From Nageia nagi (Eukaryota > Pinophyta), in NCBI GenBank assembly GCA_050084985.1, contig JBITNC010000001.1, forward strand, positions 131,626,001-131,690,000: a stretch of 64,000 nt of DNA, written 5' to 3'. Under the pieces are notes generated by a model that did no database searches, was not told the origin of the DNA, and saw only the letters and a program-made list of their open reading frames with translations. Position numbers and translations under genes: made by a program. Of the stretch, positions 11,175 to 22,224 are shown one piece after another (within the stretch, counting starts at the first letter, position 1; each line of letters opens with the position of its first letter).

Positions 11175-12075
11175 TCACTTTTATTTGAAACAACTCTATT
11201 GCATGGATTCTCTTTTCATATAAGGCCTATAATTGTTGTAATATTTCTTATCTTAATTATTCATTTAAAACTTCTCCATGTAGTGATATTCTTAATGAGG
11301 GAATATCTAATTCAAGTGGTATAATAGGCTCATCATCATAAACTAATGAAAATGATATTGCTCTAGTAGTAGTTCGAATACTAGTTTTATATGCCTATAA
11401 TACATACATTGGTATTTATTCATTTTAATATCTCTAATACCTCTTCCATTTATTTGAGAGGATGCTCTTAACGATGTTGTTAGAAGCTTCAGCTTGACCA
11501 TACTTATGGATAAGAAATAGAATAGAACTTTTGAGCAATATAAAAATTCTTAAAAAAGCTTTCATATCCTTGCATTTGAATTTTGGATCATTATCCATGA
11601 TCAATTGTTGTGGTACACCGAATCTTGTGATAATATTTTTAATGAGGAACTTGATGATATTTTTATTGGATAAGATCCATCATTGGTATATCTTCTACCC
11701 ATTTTGTTGTGAATTCCATTATTTTGATGATGAATTTATGCACTTCTCTATAATTTGTATTGATCATACCAATTAAATCAAATCTCCAAAATAAAAATGA
11801 CCATGGTGGAACTATGGTATTGACCTCTTGTGATGACATCCTCTCAATATTGGACTACTTTTGACATTGTAATAACCCTTAACATGATTCTTACAATTCT
11901 CTTCCATGCATGAACAATAGTATACAATGTGCAAAAGCTTTGTATACAATACCTTATTAAATAAATGTCACCCACATAACCCTTCATGTGATTTCTCAAG
12001 AGTTAATTTAGTCTCATGATACATGAGGCATCTCAAGAGAGATCCATCAAATGACTTGTACAATACAACTTCAAT
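11175..12075 (-). pseudogene. Tat-like Ty3/gypsy integrase remnant (N-term and core)
   Basis: Read on the minus strand from 12075: YKSFDGSLLRCLMYHETK and a decayed zinc region with SHEGLCG. The core follows with FDLIGMI (first Asp, near 11790), KFIIKIMEFTTKWVEDIP, a decayed DHG---SKIQ second-Asp segment and a GQAEAS-type third motif near 11500. AYKTSIRTTTRAISFSLVYDDEP follows and the trace stops near KRIHAIELFQ at about 11180. Stops and frameshifts are frequent. Its missing C-terminus lies at 9034-9249 on the same strand. The upstream aRNase H at 12270-12530 belongs to the same element. Confidence 0.8.
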
Positions 12076-12269
12076 GATGACATAATTTATGGCTATCCTT
12101 TTCAATGTTATTCCTTCATTTTTATCAAAATATTGAGGAATTATTTAATCCTTAAAGAAACTATAGATATTTACATACCATGATGGAGTAACACCTTCCT
12201 AAGATGTAACATACAATATTACAATCACCATAATAAGATGTACCTAACTTATTAATTGTGAGAATTATT

Positions 12270-12530
12270 TATCAATCTTCTATCTAAATTGGTGCCAAGG
12301 ATGTTGCACTTTCCATGGCATTTGTATATATATTATTAGTTTTAGAAATATTCTCAATAGTTAAAGTTTCAAAATCATCAAGAAATAGAGCAACCACTTC
12401 ATTGTATGGAGGAAATGTTTCATCCTTTGTGTTGTATATATCATTAAATTGATTAATAAAAAGTTTTCAATCACCATAGAATTTCAAGTACTTAATCTTT
12501 AGGACTACAACAACTTTTAGGCCCAAGATC
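12270..12530 (-). pseudogene. Archaeal-type RNase H remnant, C-terminal part
   Basis: On the minus strand: KYLKFYGD (the Gly-Asp of the GDS motif), INQFNDIYNTKDETFPPYNE, then ALFLDDFETLTIENISKTNN and AMESATSLAPI. It aligns with the aRNase H at about 5845-6060 (IYGDS, VNEIYNTTDEKIIPY, ENIPRNNNK). The N-terminal part with the first catalytic Asp and Glu is not recognisable upstream. It precedes the integrase fragment in the correct order. Confidence 0.8.
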
Positions 12531-12985
12531 TAGGGCTCATTTTAGCCAAGAATATTTGCTAATAAGTGAATTTTAAATATTCTTAAAATTGAAATTGGTT
12601 AATTTTTTGAGTTATAATAATAACCTTATCATGAATTTTTTTGTCCCAAGTCACTAAGTTAAATCAATATTTTAAATTAAATTTTTATTTTTTCTTCAAT
12701 ATATAGATATAATAAATAGCTAAACCTTTAAATTCTAAATTATCATTTATATTTTGACTAAATCATGCAATATAAATACCTTCATCTAAATTTGATACAT
12801 CCATTACTATTGGCTACTAGATGTTTTAGAAGAAAAATGATTTGAGCAAGTGTATCAACATAGGATCTTAAGATAATTGTGATAATTAGTGAGATCTTAT
12901 TCTTATTCTTATTATATTTCATACTATTTGTAGTTGTATTTATAATCTACCAACATGTGAAAGCTTTTTTTTATCATTGATTGAA
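12531..12985. other. Non-coding, A+T-rich
   Basis: No domain, repeat or RNA gene recognised. RT would be expected here for the minus-strand element but is not visible. Confidence 0.4.
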
Positions 12986-12989
12986 AGCA

Positions 12990-13295
12990 TTTTTACCACC
13001 AAATGGAGGTAGAATGCTACCGAATAAATATATTTTATCACTATGCAAAATAATTTTTTTCAAATGATGGTTTCATGCCTTTGTATGATGGAAGGATGCC
13101 TCCAAATAGTGGTATGTTACCTCTATATAGTGGCATCTTGCCTTCAAATGGTAAGGTATTACCTTTGAATGGTATCATCCTACCTCTAAATAGTAGCATA
13201 CTTCCTCTACATGATAGAATCATGTCTCTACATGATATCATCCTACCTTTTCATGGTGGAAGACTACCTCCATATGATGGCAACATCAGTTTAAT
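12990..13295 (+). repeat. 21-bp minisatellite
   Basis: At least ten contiguous 21-bp units from about 13078, such as ATGCCTCCAAATAGTGGTATG and TTACCTCTATATAGTGGCATC. Because 21 is a multiple of 3, the array is open on both strands and encodes a 7-residue repeat (LPLYSGI type). It should not be taken for a gene. The units resemble the 21-22-bp array at 51.2 kb. Confidence 0.88.
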
Positions 13296-14182
13296 GGATT
13301 TCTAATTCTACATTCATTTGGTAAAATATGAAAAAATTGATTTATGTGATAATTGTAGATACTATAAAATCTAGGAACAATAACAAAAGGGGATAAAAAG
13401 GGTATATTATCTTTTTTTTTCCCTTGGACAATTATAAAATGAAGCAACTCAACAAGCATCTTCAAGTAATATAGGTACTTATTATAATTATCTATAATCT
13501 TTTATGTAATATTTGCAATTTCAAATAAATTATCTTTAATGTATTTAAAATACAATGTGAAGGTTTAATTATAAGAGATATCCTTTTATCTTTGATATAC
13601 AAAAATCCCTAATAATCATGTGCCACATGATGATAATATTTTTGTTGCAATTGATGTACAACCACTCGTAATTGAGTACGCTACAAATGAATACTTTTGC
13701 ATGATGATATTCCTAACACATCTACCAAAACATTTTGAAACAAATATACACAAAAATTTACAAAGAAAAGTAATCATAGGTTGAAAAGAAAAAGAAGCAC
13801 AAAATGAACTATTTGAAAAGTTTTTTATGTTGAATGGGCAATAAAATATCCATTCATTGAACCAATTGACTTAGGTGATAGAAATGATCCAATAGAATGC
13901 ATATATAACATATATTTTTGGGAAACAAAAAGAAAACATTGAATACAAATAAAAATAGATACAATCCAAAAATGTTGTGGTAAATTATATTACAACAAAA
14001 CAAATGAAAATGGACACAAAATTAAGTATCACTAAGATAAAACTAAAGATAAGTGTAATCACTTATGATATCATGCAACATATGAGAAGTAAATGAAGGA
14101 AAATAAGATCTACAAGAGAAAGGTAGAACACTAGAAACAAATTTTGAAAAAACTACTAATGCAAAAAGGTCAACAAAATTTT
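13296..14182. other. Non-coding, A+T-rich
   Basis: I see no supported gene. It may include the decayed N-terminal end (zinc-finger region) of the hAT-like gene that follows, but no zinc-binding pattern is visible. Confidence 0.4.
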
Positions 14183-16090
14183 CTCAATTTTATACTATCT
14201 TTCATACTCTTAAACAGGGCAAGCCTATTTTTGATTTTATAAATTTTAAACATTTATATAAAAAGGTTGTATTACAAAATATACTATTAAATCATTGGTC
14301 AAAGACAAGTTCTTGTGAAATGGAAAAATGTTTTTCAATAGTTTACTAGGAATTTAAAAGGAAGTGTTAAAAAATCATAATCTATTTTACTTCACTAGAT
14401 GAAGTTATAGTAGTGGGTAATACTTCATGGATTTCCATGCATGTTTTTAATTTTTAGAATAATTTTAGGACACCACATCTATTTAATGTGCATAAAATGG
14501 AAGAAAATTGCACAATAAAAAATCTTTCCAAGTAAGTTGTTTCTAACTTAAAAGATTTTGTTGGAATGGATGATTATGAAATTACTACAAAATTGATGTG
14601 TTAGATCATATTGTGCATCAGTAATAAAAGGTAATCAAAATAGTATTTGTATTAGACTACATACTATAGTTACTCCATATATGATTCCCATTGATTGTAT
14701 GGTGTATAGAATGAACCATGCATATAGAATTATCAACACTTTTGTAAGTGTAGCAAAAGTGGAAGAGCTTATTTATGACTTGCATGCATATATCACAATA
14801 AGCCCAAAAAAATATAGGGAGTTCAAAAATTTCTCTATTAGAATAATTGACAAAAAAAAGCTTTTAAGAGATGTTGATACAAGATGGATTTCATTGTATG
14901 AACTTGCAAAAAGACTTTTACTTGAATATCCATATTTAATTGGCTATATGTATGAACACCGAAATGTAGTTGATAAAGAAAAATATTTACTATTCTATTT
15001 GACATATATTCAAACATTGTTGACATTATATGGAATTCTTTCAATGTTATAGAAAATCAATACTTTCATGACACATGCTCAAATTGATATATATATATGT
15101 GTGTGTGTGTGTTTGAGAAAATGGGTTTCTCTATCTTTATATATGCATTTTACAAGTGAAGACAATTTTAAAGGTCCTTTATTGACAAAGTTTGACAAAT
15201 GTAAAAGATCAATTTTTTTTTTTTGAAATTTAATATCAATGATCACCTTTGTATAGAAGTGAAAGGAAAGTTGATAGCATTGCATGTTCAAAATATTTAA
15301 ATAGATATGGTTGGATTAGAATATGAAGATGTACATATAAATCATCTCTTTTTTATAATTGTATTTATGAAACACAAATTAATTTGAGAAAGATTTCTAT
15401 GATGTTATCTAATGAGATTCATAAATTATTTCAAAGAGATAATTTACTTGAATCAATGGATGTTGTGAAGCCTAAATTTTGGAATACAGATAATGGTGAA
15501 AAATTAATTTATGATTTGTTTCACAAATACATGGTAATTATTGGATCACATTTTAGTAAAGTTGTAGAAGTAAATGGAATAAAAGTTAATGGTATTTTAA
15601 ATAAAGAGTTGTTGACAAAACAAGCCAAGCGTTTTGGATTTGTTATGATTGATGAATACTCTTTATTATCAAATATAATAGAAAATGGTACCATTAAATA
15701 TCTTTAGGTAAAACTTTATCCAAATACCATTCTTTAAGAAAGTATTAATGAGTATTTCAAACTATATGAATTGTTTCAAATAATGATTTGGGGGTTTGTT
15801 GAATATAAAACATTATTAAGTGCTTTATCTTTTATTAAATCCAAGCTTCAAAATAAAATGGATAAAAACTTGGATACATGTATTAGATTATATATTTCTC
15901 CTTATGTTATGGATTCTTTTCCCATAGAGAGGGTAGTTGATATTTGGTTTTCTATTGCACAACAAAGAGATTTAGAAAATAATGAAGAAAATGGTCCAAC
16001 AAAAACTTGCACACCAATAACAAAAAAGCTAGAAAAGAACAAGTTTCCAAAGAGTTTGAATTTCAAATACCTAACTAGAATAGGTTTTTG
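14183..16090 (+). pseudogene. hAT-superfamily transposase-like pseudogene
   Basis: Would excise and insert a DNA transposon. The order matches plant zinc-finger-862-like/DUF4371 hAT proteins. GKPIFDFINFKHLY leads to NHWSKTSS (near 14200-14320), then SLDEVIVVGNTSWISMHVF (near 14390-14450). Next comes the IPIDCMVYRMNHAY segment at 14681, where family members have Cys-Met-Ala-His; here the His is Tyr. SPKKYREFKNFS and LLRDVDTRWISL follow. The C-terminal third is at 15384-15705 and 15771-16091 (PIERVVDIWFS). Several stops, a frameshift and about 330 bp of unrelated sequence with a dinucleotide run break it. No terminal inverted repeats or 8-bp target duplication were identified. Confidence 0.72.
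15087..15113 (+). repeat. (AT)n(GT)n microsatellite
   Basis: Short alternating AT then GT run inside the hAT-like pseudogene, in the gap between its middle and C-terminal parts. Confidence 0.9.
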
Positions 16091-16094
16091 AAAG

Positions 16095-16669
16095 ATTTGA
16101 ATTTCAAATACTTGATTTGTAGTTATTTATTTTTTAGTTTGTTTTACTATGATTGAAAATTATTATTGATAATGATCAAAATTGTTGATCAAAATCAAAT
16201 TTGTTATATTTTATTATTGACTTATAATTTATATTACTTATAATGTATGTTAGTGATTATCAATTATGTTTGTTAGTGATTATCAATTGTGTAGTATTTT
16301 TGGGTAAAGCATTTTCACATAAAAAAATTTTGAAAGCCATTTTAAATAAAACATTTACATTTGAACTATTTAAATTTGAAAAAACTCAATATTTCAAACA
16401 TAATATTTAAAATTCATAAATAGTATTCCAAATATACCATAACATAACATTCAACCATAATATAAAATTTCATAACATTAAATTCCACAACATTCAACCA
16501 TAACATAGAATTTCATAATATTCAACCATAACATAAAGTTCATACACATAACATTCAACAATAACATTTAAAGCATAGTAATGAATATAGTAAGGGTATT
16601 AAAAATAGTATTAAATGAAAGTAATATTAAACCAAAGTAGTCTTAATAGTAAGAAATCAAACTAAGATG
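16095..16669. repeat. A+T-rich flank with ATTCAACCATAACAT repeats
   Basis: At 16430-16580 four to five imperfect units of CATTCAACCATAACATA plus AAATTTCATAA recur at roughly 30-45-bp steps. The rest is A+T-rich with no gene. Confidence 0.6.
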
Positions 16670-17880
16670 CCTCTTCTCCTCGTGGATACTTTGACCCATC
16701 TAATGAAAGACCAACAACAATAACTTATTTGGCAAGATTAAAAAGTATATCTCATTTTGAAATAGATGCATTATCTACTAAAAGTAAACTCATATCAACA
16801 TCTACTTTCTCTTTCCATAAGATATCTAGATCAAGGTGATGCTCCTTGATTGTCATCCTATAAGCATTATTCATTTTTTTTAATTGAGCCATTTCATATT
16901 TCATTTGAGTGGTCATAGTCACACTTTTCTTTGTTATTTTAAAATGAATCTTAAATATTTGAACATATTTTATCAATTTATCATACCTCACCTATTTTCA
17001 TATAATAATATACAAAAATCAAAACTCATGAAATTTAATTTTTTTAAGCATAAACAAAAATATGGAAAGATGGGAAAGTATGTTACCTCAGCTTGTTCTT
17101 TCTGGACTTTTGCAATCTCTACCAAATTTTTGTCTCTTGACTAGAGGTCAAAATAAGCTTGAGATTCATTTAATTTTTTCAAATGGTTACATATAATACT
17201 CATTACATTATCATCATATCCACTTTCCACATTGATTGGATCCATTTATACTTGAGTCCTTAAAATTTCTATTTTTGTTGGTTCATTTTCAACTAATTTA
17301 TATAAAGCATCTTGTTGATAATGATTGTGATAATGGGTATTGATTTCATTTAAAATGATTTGTTTTTCACTTACCATGTATTTAAGTACTAAAATTATCT
17401 AATAAAATGGTATTCAACTATGCCAAAGTATCATTTGAAATAAGTGCATCCAAAGGAAAGTATGTTAATTCATCATTCATTTTACCTATAATGTCATGCA
17501 TATTTTTTGGATGTGGTGAAGAACTTGTCTGTTGAGGATGAGGATATTGTGAAATATTAACTTGACACTAAATAATATCATGGATGATCAATTGAGGATT
17601 TGAATCACTATCAATTTCTAAATAATCCATGTCCAATGGTATATTTCACAAACCAATAATACCAACACTCTATACATCCTCTAAATCAAGATCAAGTAAA
17701 GAAGATATTCTTGATAAGTTAACTATTATGTTGCTCATAGAAGGATGATCATGCTATAAATTAAGACATTTTTCTATTCTTCTTATTGATACTGAACGTA
17801 GAAGAGGTGATGGAGGCATGGGTGACCTCTTTTTTTGAGAACCTAACCTACTATCTATATCCAAAAATTGTATATTATGA
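16670..17880 (-). pseudogene. Unrecognised coding remnant, apparently spliced
   Basis: I do not recognise the family. On the minus strand a long, mostly continuous frame from about 17860 reads FLDIDSRLGSQKKRSP, then LLRSVSIRRIEKCLNL, SNIIVNLSRISSLLDLDLED, LDMDYLEIDSDSNPQL and NDELTYFPLDALISN. It meets a donor-like ATG/GTAAGTG. A second block (LYKLVENEPTKIEILRTQV, ICNHLKKLNESQAYFDL) ends KVQKEQAE at a GAG/GTAACA donor-like site. A third block (MKYEMAQLKKMNNAYRMTI, WKEKVDVDMSLL) ends near 16670. The last parts look helical and charged. Only a few stops occur. It could be a second gene of a DNA transposon or a host gene fragment; the exon model is inference. Confidence 0.4.
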
Positions 17881-18235
17881 AATCATTTCTAATAGATAAT
17901 GAATTGAAAAAAAAGAATTTTTAAAAATATTTAACTGAAGGATGAGTAGAAGATGTAGGTTGCATTTGTTGACTTCTAAAAATGGGAGGTTGAGTTTATT
18001 AATATGCCATTTCTTGATTTACAATTGTAATAACTAGAATAAGAATTGCATGCAAACATATATTTATAGTTAGATTTATAAAGTCAATGATATAATAAAT
18101 CCACAAGGTGGAATATGTCACTGGATAGTGACACCATACCACCATGCGAAGGCATAAAAAGTATAACAACTTTACCTCCTTATTTTGTTGTACCTTCAAC
18201 ACATTAGACTTCTTGGTCTCCAAACTCATAAGTTG
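17881..18235. other. Non-coding gap
   Basis: No supported gene. The minus-strand open frame at 17999-18229 has no family features. Confidence 0.35.
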
Positions 18236-19147
18236 AAGTCCTTTCTAGATAGCTCCTTACAAGATTACTTACATTATCTTAAGATGCATATTAGGAAATT
18301 TTTAGAAGAGGCTATGAAATATATGCATGATAAAGATATTCTTGCAAAAATTTTCTCACATAGTCTGAAGGATGAGGCATGGAAATGGTATTTTTAGCTT
18401 CCTCAAAAGAGCATTGATAGGTATGAAGATTTAATTCATAAATTTTTATGAAATTTCAAGTATAATATTATTGAAAAAATCAATTTCAAGGATTTATGTA
18501 AAATTAAACAATTTCCTAATCAATCTATTCATGATTTTGTCAAAGTATGGACACATATTGCTAATAAAATTACTATGCCTAAGCAAGATATGAAAGATAC
18601 ATTTGCAAATGCTTTATTACCTACATATAAATTAGTGGTAATCTATAATCATTATATGACATTAGAGGATATGATGGATGTTGTATTTAAAAAATATCCA
18701 TGAATTAAAATGCTATGCATACCAATAATGCTCTTGCATATCAAAAGATAATCCAAAACCTTGAGAATAAATAAAAAATCTAAAGTAAATAATTTTATTC
18801 ATAAATAGAAACTTAATCCCAAGCCTAGATGAAATTTTACACCTTTGAATGATATTATTGATAATATTCTTAATGTTTTATTAAAAGAAAATCTTATTGA
18901 ACTTCCTCCTATTATTAAGCCTAAGTTTTCTAATGGTGTACCTAAAAAATTTTGATATGAGGAATTTTGTAATTATCATAGGGTTCTTGGACATGTAATA
19001 TGTAATCACAATACTTTAAGGCATATCATACATCATTTAATTGATAAAAAATCTATTAAGATGGATAATGAGGCTATTAAAGAATATGGACCTATACATC
19101 TTGATAATGGACAATTAGGAGTGTTCACCAATCTGCTACCCCCTTCA
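18236..19147 (+). pseudogene. Ty3/gypsy gag with zinc-knuckle remnant
   Basis: Capsid domain: HLKMHIRKFLEEAMKYM, IFSHSLKDEAWKWYF, PQKSIDRYEDLIHKFL, NFKDLCKIKQFPNQSIHDF and VKVWTHIANKITMPKQD at 18270-18600. This is the Retrotrans_gag order with the Ala-x-x-Trp motif kept. Downstream, after FTPLNDIIDNIL (near 18840), is EEFCNYHRVLGHVICNHNTL, a knuckle whose last Cys position is altered. The layout and the FTPL..DIL and FCNYHR motifs match the gag of the large minus-strand element (43.4-44.5 kb), so they are probably one lineage. No pol follows. Stops near 18397, 18451 and 18700. Confidence 0.85.
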
Positions 19148-20012
19148 TAACTAAGATGCTACATTGGCATAGTAAGTAATTCTAATGAATTACACTATTA
19201 TTTTACTCACAAACTTGGATGTAGGTAGGATAGCCCAAACAAATCTAGAAATGGAGGAAAATCCAATGCTGCTAGTGGTGTATATAACTATTCCTATGGT
19301 ACCAATGATGTGGAAAATGTGAAATCAAAGGTTCCTGTTTTTATTTGTTCTTTTGCAAAATGTATCTAAATTGCAAAAACCTCCCAATTACATAAATTTA
19401 TTGGCTAAAATTTGATGTTTGTACTTGTAGTGTATATTAGCTAGGTTATGCATCTATCTAGTCATTATGAATTGTTGCTCCTTCATTGCAAAAGTTGATT
19501 TCTTTTTCTTCTTTATAATGTTTTATACTTGCACTATTACTTAATTTCATTATCTCTCTCATCACTAATCATGTCAATAGTGGTGTATTGATTCTATTTC
19601 AAGCTGTTAATGATGTATGTTTCCCAAGATAGAGTGTAAAAAGATAGTATTTCCTTCATGCTTAATGTCTTGGAAGTCTATTGGATCAATCACTTATTGG
19701 GTTGCATGATGTTTAATAAGAAAAATAGAAAAATATTTGATATGGTCCCTATTTCACCTTTGGTACTTGCATTCTAGTTTGATTTGTCTTTATTAAAAAT
19801 GATTCATGATTTGTGATTTGTAAGTGATTTATAATTCTTAAAGTGATTGAATTCCCTTTTTTATGATTTTGTGAAGTTAAGTTTATTACATGCATGGTTT
19901 CTTTTTCACAAAATTTGTTTTTAACTCAAAATTAAAACTTGAAAATTTAAAATACATTCATATTTAAGAATATAAAAAGATAGCAAACACATCAATTGAA
20001 TCAAAAAATAGA
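19148..20012. other. Non-coding, A+T-rich
   Basis: I see no gene or domain. Presumably degraded retroelement or intergenic sequence between the gag remnant and the copia element. Confidence 0.4.
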
Positions 20013-20027
20013 TCACACACACACGCA

Positions 20028-20064
<37 letters not shown>
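20013..20064 (+). repeat. (AC)n microsatellite
   Basis: Nearly uninterrupted CA dinucleotide run with single interruptions at its left end, followed by TATATATC. Confidence 0.95.
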
Positions 20065-20580
20065 CACAAAATATAGTACAAATTGATAGAATTGCACTAA
20101 AATATGAACAATCCTAAACTATAAAGATTATATGAAAGCTCTTAATTCACATCTAACTATCACACAAAGCAATCTCACAAAGATAACATAGGATGTAAGT
20201 GGTTCCTCCAACTATGAGTACATCCACTAACTAGATCTTTACTTTGATAACAAATACAACTCTCTTACAATCCTCTTAATCTCATCTCCTACACTTCTAT
20301 CTTATATCATAATTTTACTTCATAATTAGCATGTAATAACAAAGAGGGAGCCTTCTATTTATAGGCCAAAATCCCTCTTTGGATCACCCTTTTATCCAAT
20401 GTACAAAAGCATGACATGCACATCCTTTTACCCAAGGGGCATGCTCATGACATGGAGTGTAGGTTAAATTATCATATTCACCTAAATACTAAAGGTATCA
20501 AATGATACCCTTAAGTATTAGTGAGCTTACATAGAATATTTAATACAAACCTTTACAATAATGTAATATACATTCCAACA
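20065..20580 (-). repeat. Probable copia 3' LTR
   Basis: On the minus strand, AAGGGGGAG is immediately followed by TGTTGGAATG, the usual junction of a copia polypurine tract and an LTR start (the CA end on the plus strand is at 20580). The left limit is not defined; I place it at the CA microsatellite. No matching 5' LTR was found beyond the gag at 25376, so the pair cannot be confirmed. A TATTTATAG sequence near 20357 could be part of a promoter, by analogy only. Confidence 0.5.
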
Positions 20581-20591
20581 CTCCCCCTTAA
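20581..20591 (-). other. Polypurine tract of copia element
   Basis: CTCCCCCTTAA on the plus strand, AAGGGGGAG on the coding strand, directly next to the TG of the inferred LTR. A second similar tract (CAAGGGGGAGTG) lies at about 21400 inside the end of the coding region. Confidence 0.55.
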
Positions 20592-21044
20592 TGCAATATT
20601 GAGATAAGGTGAGTAAGAGAGAAGAAGAAGAGAGAGTAAGAGAGTTATCCTCCAAATAGATACAATAGAGATGATAACTTTTTACATATTTTTGAATTAA
20701 GAAAGATCTATTTTGAGACTCACTACTTTGCCAAATACAATCATTAACCATAACTAGTTTCAATGCACATGAAGTAGTCATCCAACTAGAAGTCATGAAG
20801 AGTCTCCAAGAGCCTACATACCTGAGGTAAGTAACCTACAATCTCAAAGGCACCTACAAGTTATAAGTAGATCAAAATAATAAGATCAATTATATGCACC
20901 ATATTCATCTCATCAAGGATAAGTGAATCACACAAATGCCATCATGAACTGATCAATAGTGCACTATAAGTCATCACAAAGATGCCATACCAAAAACTTA
21001 TAGTCACCTATTGTATATAAAACATGTGTTGATTATTATTACAA

Positions 21045-21295
21045 AATAGAGCATGCACATATGAGTTCCTCACATATGGATAACTAAATAGTGCCAAAAG
21101 ATATATAAGAGTTCCTCACATATGGATAACTGAATAGTGCTAAATTGACCAAAATAGAGCATTTACATACGAGTTCTTCACATATGGATAACTAAATAGT
21201 GCCAAAATACACATAATAATTCCTCACATATGGATAACTAAACAATGCTAGATTGACCAATTTGTATAACAAGTTCCTCACATAGAGCAAACTTA
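21045..21295 (+). repeat. Tandem repeat in copia 3' untranslated region
   Basis: Four units of TTCCTCACATATGGATAACT followed by AAATAGTGCCAAA, spaced alternately about 45 and 60 bp, so the real period is a pair of about 107 bp. They lie between the end of RNase H and the LTR. Confidence 0.8.
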
Positions 21296-21387
21296 CCACA
21301 AATGTGTACAACTAAATCAATAATATAAAACACAAAATCCTCCTAGGGGTAAATTTGTCATCACAAATATGAATTCAACATAAGAAT

Positions 21388-22190
21388 TTAAAATTCACTC
21401 CCCCTTGAGGGCAACTTCACCAACCTGATAGTATCCCTAGGCTTATAAATATGATCTTTCAAAAGGGGCTTGGTGAATAAATCAATGGAATTCAAGGTGG
21501 ATGAATAAAACTCCAAGTGTATGATACCATTAAGAACCTTCTCCCTAATAAAATGGGTATGGATTTCCACATGTTTTATTTTTTGATATAATATAGGATT
21601 CTTAGCCAAAGAAATATCTGATTGATTATATAAAGAGATCAAAGATAGGCCACCTTGCTCATACTCAATTTCTTTCAGAATATGTCTTATCCAAATGGCT
21701 TCTTCGGTTACAATAGACATGAGATAATATTTAGCTTCTATCATGGAAAGAGAAATAGTAGATTGCTTCTTGGAAGCCCAAGAGATAGCATCTGAACCAA
21801 TGCTAAACACATATGAAAAGGTTGATTTCCTATCATCACTATCTCCTCCATAGTTATAATTTGAGAATCTAAAGAGAACAAATGAAGGCAACTTAGAATA
21901 CTTGAGAGCAAGGTTTTTAATCCATGCAACATACCTCAATATTTGCTTACAAAGATTGAGGTGCTCAACATATGGGTTTTACATGAATCATACCATTAGA
22001 TTCATTGTAAAGGCAATATCTAGCTTGGATATAGTCAAATATAAAAGACTAACAATTAATTTTCTATAAGCTATAGCATCAACCAATCGAGAGTTGGAGC
22101 TCATAGAAATAATGATTCTAGGAGAGATTGGGATCATAGCATATCTACACTCTTCCATTCCAAACTTTTTCAAGATGTTTGATATATACT
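21388..22190 (-). pseudogene. Ty1/copia RNase H remnant
   Basis: C-terminal domain of a copia polyprotein. From 22173: MEECRYAMIPISP and SNSRLVDAIAYRKLI, then the RNase H core in the clean 183-residue frame at 21388-21939. That frame shows YGGDSDDRKSTFSYVF, SWASKKQSTISLS, IEAKYYLMS and EEAIWIRHILKEI. The last part reads HVEIHTHFIREKVLNG, LDLFTKPL-like and LVKLPSRGSEF at the end. The first catalytic Asp position (usual SDSDWAGD) has become SNYNYGGD, so an Asp is lost there. Part of a 4-kb element running 25376 to 21388. Confidence 0.92.
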
Positions 22191-22224
22191 TAGATTAATT
22201 GAGGTAAGTATAATCCTTGTATTG

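Larger units (their letters stand above)
9250..11175. mobile_element. Insertion splitting a minus-strand integrase
   Basis: About 1.9 kb of non-coding sequence separates two halves of one integrase (11175-12075 and 9034-9249, minus). It holds a 58-bp tandem array, a short GAAATGCCCC repeat and A+T-rich sequence. It could be a solo LTR, a non-autonomous element or a rearrangement; no clear TG/CA ends or target duplication were recognised. The split reading frame is seen; the insertion event is inferred. Confidence 0.5.

Noticed and set aside
13075-13305. 76-codon plus-strand and 66-codon minus-strand open frames
   Set aside because: Both come from a 21-bp minisatellite whose length is a multiple of three; there is no independent sign of a gene.
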